From the NCBI GenBank assembly GCA_023382535.1, contig JAHDWA010000168.1, forward strand, positions 1 to 7,677: a stretch of DNA of 7,677 nt. Reading direction: 5' to 3'. A program made the translations under genes and the position numbers. Below, one piece after another: positions 1-6,323 of the stretch. The DNA comes from Anaerolineae bacterium. GTDB taxonomy: Bacteria > Chloroflexota > Anaerolineae > 4572-78 > J111. A model generated the notes under the pieces. It was not told the origin of the DNA and did not search any database. It saw only the letters and a program-made list of their open reading frames with translations. Within the stretch, counting starts at the first letter, position 1. The number at the start of each line of letters is the position of its first letter.

Positions 1-1
1 C

Positions 2-811
2 AAGCGCATTACCTGGATAGGCAACCGGCGCCTGGGCAAAATCGAGGTGCAGGAGCAACAATGGGCCGTCAACTGGAATTTCACGCTGGACAATTACCGG
101 CAGGTTTTGCTCGGCCAGGGGACTGAAATACAGAAAGCAGACGGCACCACGGAGACAGTCCCGGGCCAGGACATGACGCAGGCTTTCCTGAACAGCGTGG
201 CCGTATCCATTCCTTCGACGGTCATCCCGATTCTGATCGCTGCCTTTGGGGCCTATGCCTTCGCCTGGATGCAGTTCCCAGGCCGGCGGTTGATGTTCAT
301 TCTGGTGGTCGGGTTGTTGGTTGTCCCGCTGCAAATTGCCCTGGTTCCCATTTTGCGCGACTATAATACATTGGGCCTGAATGGCACGTTCCTGGCTATC
401 TGGCTGGCCCACACCGGCTTTGGCCTGCCCCTGGCCACCTATCTGCTTTTCAATTACATCCGCACCCTGCCGCGAGAAATGATGGAGTCGGCCTTTATTG
501 ACGGCGCCTCTCACTTTACCGTCTTTACCCGCCTCGTGCTGCCGCTGTCGGTGCCGGCCCTGGCCTCCTTTGCCATCTTTCAGTTCCTGTGGGTTTGGAA
601 TGATTACCTGGTGGCCCTGGTCTTTCTCGGGGCCGATCCTAATTTCAAGGTCGTTACCCAGCGCCTGGCCGATTTAACCGGGACCTTTGGCAACGATTGG
701 CATCTGCTCACCGCCGGCGCCTTTGTGACCATGATTTTGCCACTGGTCGTCTTCTTCGGGCTGCAGCGCTTCTTTGTGCGTGGTTTGATGGCCGGTTCAG
801 TCAAAGGATAA
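2..811 (+). CDS. AglG-like carbohydrate ABC transporter permease (5' end outside window)
   Basis: Inner-membrane permease of a sugar ABC importer (MalG/AglG family), which pairs with a second permease, a binding protein and an ATPase to import alpha-glucosides. The reading frame is open to the left edge (frame starting at base 2), so the gene is partial. A GTG at 47 is internal and not a credible start, because the protein already reads through a periplasmic-type segment (KRITWIGNRRLGK) before it. Five hydrophobic segments are visible, at about nt 182-268, 291-355, 389-460, 549-630 and 704-780; the usual first helix must lie upstream. The cytoplasmic EAA loop that contacts the ATPase is clear at about 479-560 (EMMESAFIDGASHF, then LPLSVPAL). 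The segments LAHTGFGLPLA, FLWVWNDYLVA and the ending RGLMAGSVKG are the style of AglG alpha-glucoside permeases. Family assignment is secure; substrate is inferred from family resemblance and neighbouring sucrose/maltose/trehalose enzymes. Confidence 0.9.
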   Translation, partial: KRITWIGNRRLGKIEVQEQQWAVNWNFTLDNYRQVLLGQGTEIQKADGTTETVPGQDMTQAFLNSVAVSIPSTVIPILIAAFGAYAFAWMQFPGRRLMFILVVGLLVVPLQIALVPILRDYNTLGLNGTFLAIWLAHTGFGLPLATYLLFNYIRTLPREMMESAFIDGASHFTVFTRLVLPLSVPALASFAIFQFLWVWNDYLVALVFLGADPNFKVVTQRLADLTGTFGNDWHLLTAGAFVTMILPLVVFFGLQRFFVRGLMAGSVKG

Positions 812-830
812 CTCCCGTTTTATAGAGATC

Positions 831-873
831 AGACCCTAAAGGTGCACCTGACAAAACCCTTAGGGTCTTTATT
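831..873 (+). terminator. Stem-loop with short T-rich tail after the permease gene
   Basis: Arms AGACCCTAA (831-839) and TTAGGGTCT (860-868) pair perfectly over 9 bp. After one mismatch a further GGT/ACC (841-843 with 856-858) pairs, leaving a 12-nt loop. A broken T tract (TTTATT, 868-873) follows. The left half also contains a separate 10-bp perfect palindrome, AGGTGCACCT (840-849), which could form an alternative hairpin. It lies 19 nt past the permease stop and 20 nt before the next start, where a terminator separating the transport and enzyme genes would be expected. The T tract is imperfect, so partial read-through is possible. Confidence 0.55.
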
Positions 874-893
874 GTTCGCTCAACGCGCGGTCC

Positions 894-2183
894 ATGGCAG
901 CTAACACCCCTGCTTCGTTTCAAAAGCTGGTTATTTACGAAGTCTTTGTCCGCAATCACAGCCAGGAGGGCACTTTTGCCGGGGTCACGACTGATTTGTC
1001 CCGGATCAAAGCTTTGGGCGCTGATGCGGTCTGGTTCATGCCGATCCACCCTATCGGCGAGGCAAAGCGCAAAGGCAGCGCAGGCTCGCCCTACGCTATC
1101 GCCGATTACCGGGCCATCAACCCCAAGTATGGGACCGAGGCCGACTTTAAACAGCTCATTGACACCGCGCACGGGCTGGGGCTAAAGGTGATGATTGACG
1201 TAGTTTATAACCACACCTCCCCTGACTCGGTCCTGGCCCGGCAGCACCCCGATTGGTTTTATCAGGATGAGACGGGCCAACCGATACCCCGCTTCCCGGA
1301 GTGGTCAGATGTGGTTGATTTGTGGTATCGTCACCCCGAACTGGCGGCGTACCAGATTGAAACGCTGTTGAAGTGGGTCAAGCTGGGGGTAGACGGCTAC
1401 CGTTGTGACGTGGCCTCGCTGGTGCCGCTGGAATTTTGGCTGCAAGCCAGGGCCGCCGTGGCTGAAATTAAGCCTGACTTCATCTGGCTGGCCGAGTCGG
1501 TTCATCCGCACTTTGTCCGTTTGATGCGCCGCCTGGGCTACCCGGCTCTGTCTGACTCGGAGGTGTACCAGGCGTTTGACCTGACCTATGATTACGATAT
1601 TCACGACGATTGGGTGGCTTGTCTCAGGGGGAATAGCTCTTTGGCCGACTACGCCAGGATGATCGCCTGGCAGGAGGTGATTTATCCGGTCAACTACATC
1701 AAACTGCGCTTTGTCGAAAATCACGACCAACCCCGCGCCGCTGCGCTTATCCCCGGTATTGATCAACTCAAATGCTGGACGGCTTTCATGGCCTTTAACA
1801 AAGGCGCTTTTTTGATCTACGCCGGGCAGGAGGCCGGGGCAACCAAGCTGCCTTCCCTTTTTGAAGTGGAGCTGATCGAGTGGCCGGAGGGCCAACCGGT
1901 CTTAAGCAGTTTTCTCGCCCGGCTGGCTGCGCTAAAAAAAGACCCGGCCACGGACGGCTCGTTTGAAATTGTGGCGGCTGAGACGCATTTCCAGGCTCGC
2001 TGGAGCGGGGACGAGGGTGGTTTATACGGCATTTTCAACGTTCAAGGCCAAACAGGGGCTGTCTCGGTGGAGCTGCCCGACGGCGTTTATCTGAATTTGC
2101 TGGACGATACCCAGATAATAGTCTCAGCCGGACAGATTCAATTGCCGCTGCTGCCGGTAATTGTGAGATTTAAGCAAAAATGA
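894..2183 (+). CDS. GH13 alpha-amylase family protein, compact cytoplasmic type
   Basis: Glycoside hydrolase family 13 enzyme of 429 aa, expected to cleave alpha-1,4 bonds in starch-, glycogen- or maltodextrin-type glucans. The four signature regions of the (beta/alpha)8 barrel are intact: region I DVVYNH (D102-H107), region II GYRCD with the nucleophile D172, region III LAES with the acid/base E201, and region IV FVENHD with the transition-state stabiliser D278. Domain B is short (about 110-160), and a small beta-rich C domain ends the protein (about 360-429). There is no signal peptide, so it should act on cytoplasmic glucan or imported maltodextrin. The ATG at 894 is the first plausible start in frame, but no good ribosome-binding site precedes it and no convincing promoter is seen in 812-893. 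It is followed by PPK2 after 28 nt, suggesting co-transcription. The GH13 subfamily and product (maltose, maltodextrin, or transglycosylation) cannot be fixed by eye; maltogenic amylase or cyclomaltodextrinase-like activity is an alternative. Confidence 0.88.
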   Translation: MAANTPASFQKLVIYEVFVRNHSQEGTFAGVTTDLSRIKALGADAVWFMPIHPIGEAKRKGSAGSPYAIADYRAINPKYGTEADFKQLIDTAHGLGLKVMIDVVYNHTSPDSVLARQHPDWFYQDETGQPIPRFPEWSDVVDLWYRHPELAAYQIETLLKWVKLGVDGYRCDVASLVPLEFWLQARAAVAEIKPDFIWLAESVHPHFVRLMRRLGYPALSDSEVYQAFDLTYDYDIHDDWVACLRGNSSLADYARMIAWQEVIYPVNYIKLRFVENHDQPRAAALIPGIDQLKCWTAFMAFNKGAFLIYAGQEAGATKLPSLFEVELIEWPEGQPVLSSFLARLAALKKDPATDGSFEIVAAETHFQARWSGDEGGLYGIFNVQGQTGAVSVELPDGVYLNLLDDTQIIVSAGQIQLPLLPVIVRFKQK

Positions 2184-2211
2184 CATTCGGTCTCAAAGAT
2201 GAGGTGAACCC

Positions 2212-3099
2212 ATGTCGAAAAAAGAAAAAGCCGAAAAGGCTAAAAAGCAAAAGAAACAACCCGTAACGAGTGAAATCCCAGCCCAGAATGGCAAGGACCA
2301 ACCCCTGGCTGCGGAAAAGCCCCAGAAGTTAAAAACCAAATTTTACGAGGAAGAATTGGCCAAGCTCCAGATCGAGCTGGTCAAATTGCAAGAGTGGATC
2401 AAGCACAAGGGCCTGAAAGTAGTGGTTGTCTTTGAGGGCCGCGACGCCGCCGGGAAGGGCGGGGTCATCAAAACCATTACCCAGAGCCTCAATCCCCGCA
2501 TCTGCCGGGTAGTGGCGCTGGGCACACCCACCGAACGGGAGAAGACGCAGTGGTATTTTCAGCGTTATGTTGCGCAGCTTCCGGCAGGGGGGGAAATGGT
2601 CCTGTTCGACCGGAGCTGGTACAATCGCGCCGGGGTGGAGCGGGTGATGGGTTTCTGCAACGAAGACGAGTACCGCGAATATTTACGTTCCTGTCCCGAA
2701 TTTGAACGGATGCTGGTCCGCTCGGGCATCATCCTGATCAAATACTGGTTTTCGGTCAGCGATGAGGAACAGGAGCGCCGTTTTCAGGCCCGCATCAACA
2801 ACCCAACCAAACGCTGGAAACTCAGCCCGATGGATTTGCAGTCACGCTCGAAATGGGCTGAATATTCCAGAGCCAAGGACGAAATGTTTGCCCATACTGA
2901 TATCAAGCAGGCGCCCTGGTACGTGGTCAACGCCGACGACAAGAAACGCGCCCGCCTGAACTGCATTCGCCACCTGTTGAGCATGGTCCCTTACGAAGAT
3001 TTGACCCCCGAACCCATAAAGTTACCTCCCCGGCAAGACGAAAGTGGGTATGTGCGCCCGCCGATCACCGACCAGACCTTTGTGCCGGAAGTGTACTAA
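2212..3099 (+). CDS. ppk2: Polyphosphate kinase 2 (PPK2, class I type)
   Basis: Cytoplasmic P-loop kinase of 295 aa that, in this family, transfers phosphate between polyphosphate and nucleotides, mainly making ATP/GTP from ADP/GDP in class I. The Walker A loop GRDAAGKGG spans residues 76-84, the Walker B-type motif DRSWYNR spans 133-139, and the lid motif KRWKLSPMD spans 200-208. The stretches RVMGFC, KYWFSVSDEEQERRFQ and AKDEMFAHTDI are typical of single-domain class I enzymes. The first ~40 residues are an extra, strongly basic, lysine-rich tail (K-E-K-A repeats, A-rich DNA) with no role in the fold; it might bind polyphosphate. A good ribosome-binding site, GAGGTG (2201-2206), sits 5 nt before the ATG, which fixes the start. 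The gene lies 28 nt after the amylase and 36 nt before treS, so all three are probably one operon. Nucleotide preference is not determinable from sequence alone. Confidence 0.95.
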   Translation: MSKKEKAEKAKKQKKQPVTSEIPAQNGKDQPLAAEKPQKLKTKFYEEELAKLQIELVKLQEWIKHKGLKVVVVFEGRDAAGKGGVIKTITQSLNPRICRVVALGTPTEREKTQWYFQRYVAQLPAGGEMVLFDRSWYNRAGVERVMGFCNEDEYREYLRSCPEFERMLVRSGIILIKYWFSVSDEEQERRFQARINNPTKRWKLSPMDLQSRSKWAEYSRAKDEMFAHTDIKQAPWYVVNADDKKRARLNCIRHLLSMVPYEDLTPEPIKLPPRQDESGYVRPPITDQTFVPEVY

Positions 3100-3135
3100 C
3101 TATCGCCTTTAACTTTTTGCTACCGGAGACGAAAA

Positions 3136-4799
<1,664 letters not shown>

Positions 4800-4800
<1 letters not shown>

Positions 4801-4824
4801 AAAACCAGACTACTAGTCCTTGGT
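4800..4824 (-). terminator. Possible intrinsic terminator of the minus-strand gene
   Basis: Read on the minus strand, ACCA pairs with TGGT and GACT pairs with AGTC, with a 2-nt bulge (AG) and a 3-nt loop, and TTTTT follows directly (complement of 4800-4804). The hairpin contains the TAG stop of the minus-strand gene. The other strand lacks a T tract, so it would stop leftward transcription only. The stem is short and bulged, hence moderate confidence. Confidence 0.4.
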
Positions 4825-5415
4825 CACTCTAACCAGCACATCCAAATCGGGCGCGCTCACGCCATAGGCTTGTTCCATGGCCTTGTTCATCCGCCTGATG
4901 GACTTGGCAATTTCTTCTTGCTGGAGGCGAATGGTGTTTTTTACCACGACCGGCGCGAAAGCGACGCCGCCATGCAGGGCTGCTTTTTCTTCTTCAAAGC
5001 GGAGATTGTTCAGATAGATTTCGAGGAGACTCAGATCGCTCTCAACCTGCTTGGCCAGTTGCTCCAGGGCAAAATCATCTACATTAACCAGGTGTATCCC
5101 CTCCGCAAGCGGGGTTTGGCTTTGCTGGGGCAGCGCTTGGCTCAGTTCTTTTACGGCCTGGGCCTTGTCTTCGGCTGCCAGGTCGTCCACTTGAGCAGGG
5201 GGCGAGGCGGGCGGGGTGGGCGCAGGGGGAGCCGGGACCGGCGAGTCTTTTGATTTCTCGCCCCGGCGTATCTTTAAAAAATTGTCAACAGCGGCAAAAA
5301 CCCAATTGACCCCTTTCGCCACGTTTTCCGGCTCGGCTGCCTTCTCCATTAACTTCTTGGCTAGCTGGGCCACCACCAATGTGCCGATAGTCGTGCCAAT
5401 AGTAATAGGATCCAT
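4813..5415 (-). CDS. Hypothetical protein: hydrophobic N-terminus, proline linker, helical C-terminus
   Basis: I do not recognise a named family. The start at 5415 (200 aa, MDPITIGTTIG...) is chosen because AGGAGG lies 7 nt upstream and a TATAAT box lies just before that. The longer 213-aa reading from 5454 would begin upstream of the predicted transcript start. Residues 3-17 are hydrophobic and may be a short membrane-associating helix, followed by an amphipathic region to about 50. A linker at 58-75 is almost entirely Pro/Ala/Ser/Thr. The C-terminal part (about 110-185) is acidic and predicted helical by eye, shaped as a helical hairpin: a leucine-rich first helix (LEQLAKQVESDLSLLEIYL), a turn near LHGGVAFAP, and a second helix (NTIRLQQEEIAKSIRRMNKA). 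No catalytic motif is visible. This layout resembles adaptor or scaffold proteins more than enzymes. It is divergent from the sortase and shares its promoter region. Confidence 0.8.
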   Translation of the reverse strand: MDPITIGTTIGTLVVAQLAKKLMEKAAEPENVAKGVNWVFAAVDNFLKIRRGEKSKDSPVPAPPAPTPPASPPAQVDDLAAEDKAQAVKELSQALPQQSQTPLAEGIHLVNVDDFALEQLAKQVESDLSLLEIYLNNLRFEEEKAALHGGVAFAPVVVKNTIRLQQEEIAKSIRRMNKAMEQAYGVSAPDLDVLVRVTKD

Positions 5416-5422
5416 TCTTAGC

Positions 5423-5428
5423 CCTCCT
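5423..5428 (-). promoter_or_regulatory. Shine-Dalgarno site that fixes the start of the minus-strand gene
   Basis: A perfect AGGAGG on the minus strand lies 7 nt before the ATG at 5415-5413. Neither earlier in-frame ATG (5454, 5442) has such a site; both fall within or above the promoter. This decides in favour of the 200-aa protein. Confidence 0.85.
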
Positions 5429-5430
5429 TC

Positions 5431-5466
5431 CCATGTTGACATATTATAACACATTTGTTAACATGG
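5431..5466. repeat. 36-bp imperfect inverted repeat in the divergent promoter (candidate operator)
   Basis: CCATGTTGAC (5431-5440) and GTTAACATGG (5457-5466) are reverse complements with one mismatch in ten. The next pair inward (5441/5456) also matches, and two of the following three do. The dyad centre (5448/5449) sits between the two core promoter spacers, as expected for a symmetric regulator covering both promoters. Because the arms include the plus-strand -35 and -10 hexamers, part of the symmetry could simply reflect promoter sequence. Confidence 0.55.
5436..5464 (+). promoter_or_regulatory. Sigma70-type promoter for the sortase gene
   Basis: TTGACA (5436-5441) is a perfect -35 box. 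After a 17-nt spacer comes TAACAT (5459-5464), a 4/6 -10 box. The predicted transcript start near 5471 is about 20 nt before the TTG start of the sortase. This promoter lies almost exactly over the minus-strand one, so RNA polymerase could not occupy both at once. Confidence 0.55.
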
Positions 5467-5471
5467 TGCAA
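5443..5471 (-). promoter_or_regulatory. Sigma70-type promoter for the hypothetical gene
   Basis: Minus-strand TATAAT (complement of 5443-5448) matches the -10 consensus at 6/6. It lies 17 nt from a TTGCAC -35 (complement of 5466-5471, 3/6 match). The predicted transcript start near 5436 leaves a leader of about 20 nt containing the AGGAGG site. Confidence 0.65.
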
Positions 5472-5490
5472 CGCTATTTTTTGAGAGAAA

Positions 5491-6228
5491 TTGATAAACA
5501 ATACTTACCCGGCTGTGCCCAAACCTTCGTTATCCAGCACCAAACTATTTTTGAGTAATGTTTTTTTGGCGATTGGCCTGGGTATTGTCTTTTTTCTTTT
5601 GTTATTTTATTATCAACAGCTTGTCTCTACCTGGTTACTCAATAACCAGCGGCTCATCCCGCTGCCCACCACCCAACTGCCTCATGTAGCTTTACCGCCG
5701 GTTACCTCAACACCCTGGCCGACCGCGACCCCTTTACCGCCTACAGCCACACCTGAACTCCAAATCCCGGTGCGTCTGGCTATCCCAAAAATTGAGCTGA
5801 ATACTGCGATTGTCGAAACAGGTGTGGAATTGGTGGAATGGCTCGAGGGGCCGGCGCTGCGCTGGCAAACTCCCGATTATGCGGTTGGACACCGTGAAAC
5901 CAGCGCTCGACCCGGCGAGCGGGGCAACATGGTTTTATCAGGCCATAATAATACGGCTGGCTCTGTTTTTCTCCGCTTATCAGAATTAGCGCCTGGCGAC
6001 GAAATCACCGTTTATACGGCTGATGAAACTTACCTCTATCAAGTTGTCTCCTCAGAAATTGTCTTATGGACAGGCGCGGATGCCGGGGAACTTGCTCGCC
6101 ATTTTGAACTGGGGGGCGACACAGCAGATGAAGCGTTGACCTTAATTTCTTGCTGGCCTTACGCCACGTATACCCATCGCATTTACGTCAGGGCCAAGCC
6201 GGTTTCTAAACTCGACCTGCCGCAGTAG
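5491..6228 (+). CDS. Membrane-anchored sortase family transpeptidase
   Basis: Cysteine transpeptidase of about 245 aa; the family cleaves a sorting motif in exported proteins and joins them to a surface acceptor. One hydrophobic segment (residues 19-41) is an N-terminal anchor. It is followed by a Pro/Thr-rich stalk (about 57-88, with TPWPTATPLPPTATP) and a sortase beta-barrel (about 90-238). The catalytic triad is visible: H152 in VLSGHNN, C221 in LTLISCWP, and R230 in THRIYVRA. The Cys motif reads LISC rather than the textbook TLxTC. The start is uncertain: an in-frame stop at 5482-5484 rules out upstream starts, TTG at 5491 fits the promoter but has only a weak GAGAG before it, and GTG at 5515 would lose eight residues without harming any domain. 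No LPxTG-like substrate is encoded in the window, so its target is unknown. It is divergent from the hypothetical gene and sits between treS and amylosucrase. Confidence 0.88.
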   Translation: MINNTYPAVPKPSLSSTKLFLSNVFLAIGLGIVFFLLLFYYQQLVSTWLLNNQRLIPLPTTQLPHVALPPVTSTPWPTATPLPPTATPELQIPVRLAIPKIELNTAIVETGVELVEWLEGPALRWQTPDYAVGHRETSARPGERGNMVLSGHNNTAGSVFLRLSELAPGDEITVYTADETYLYQVVSSEIVLWTGADAGELARHFELGGDTADEALTLISCWPYATYTHRIYVRAKPVSKLDLPQ

Positions 6229-6323
6229 GTGGTCACTATGGAGTTTAAGGTCAAACTCCGCCCAGCGAAGATAAATATTTGCCAATCACACAATAATATA
6301 CAAAGAGAGTCGAGATACTACTT
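6229..6323. other. 95-nt intergenic region, AT-rich on its right side
   Basis: A 7-bp hairpin (GGAGTTT, 6-nt loop, AAACTCC; 6240-6259) follows the sortase stop, but no T tract follows, so it is at best a weak terminator. The AT-rich part (about 6271-6303) has TTGCCA (6279-6284) and TAATAT (6294-6299). Their 9-nt spacing is too short for a sigma70 promoter, so the amylosucrase promoter is not identified. Confidence 0.4.

Noticed and set aside
801..1895. Long minus-strand open frames opposite the GH13 amylase (801-1172, 1305-1895)
   Set aside because: They mirror a gene with complete GH13 motifs, contain no recognisable domain, and have low-complexity translations typical of antisense frames in GC-rich DNA.
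4870..5449. Plus-strand frames opposite the hypothetical gene (4870-5253, 5216-5449)
   Set aside because: The minus-strand frame has the promoter, ribosome site and terminator. The plus-strand frames lack these, and the proline linker on one strand explains the Gly/Arg-rich run on the other.
5416..5454. Extended 213-aa start for the minus-strand gene
   Set aside because: The extra 13 codons run through the TATAAT box and the AGGAGG site, which instead point to the internal ATG at 5415.
5463..5558. 31-codon ORF overlapping the sortase start (ATG 5463)
   Set aside because: Its ATG lies within the -10 region, upstream of the predicted transcript start, with no ribosome site, so it is unlikely to be translated.
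6240..6259. Hairpin after the sortase as a terminator
   Set aside because: The 7-bp AT-rich stem is followed by GCCCAGCG rather than a T tract, so it is noted only within the intergenic description.
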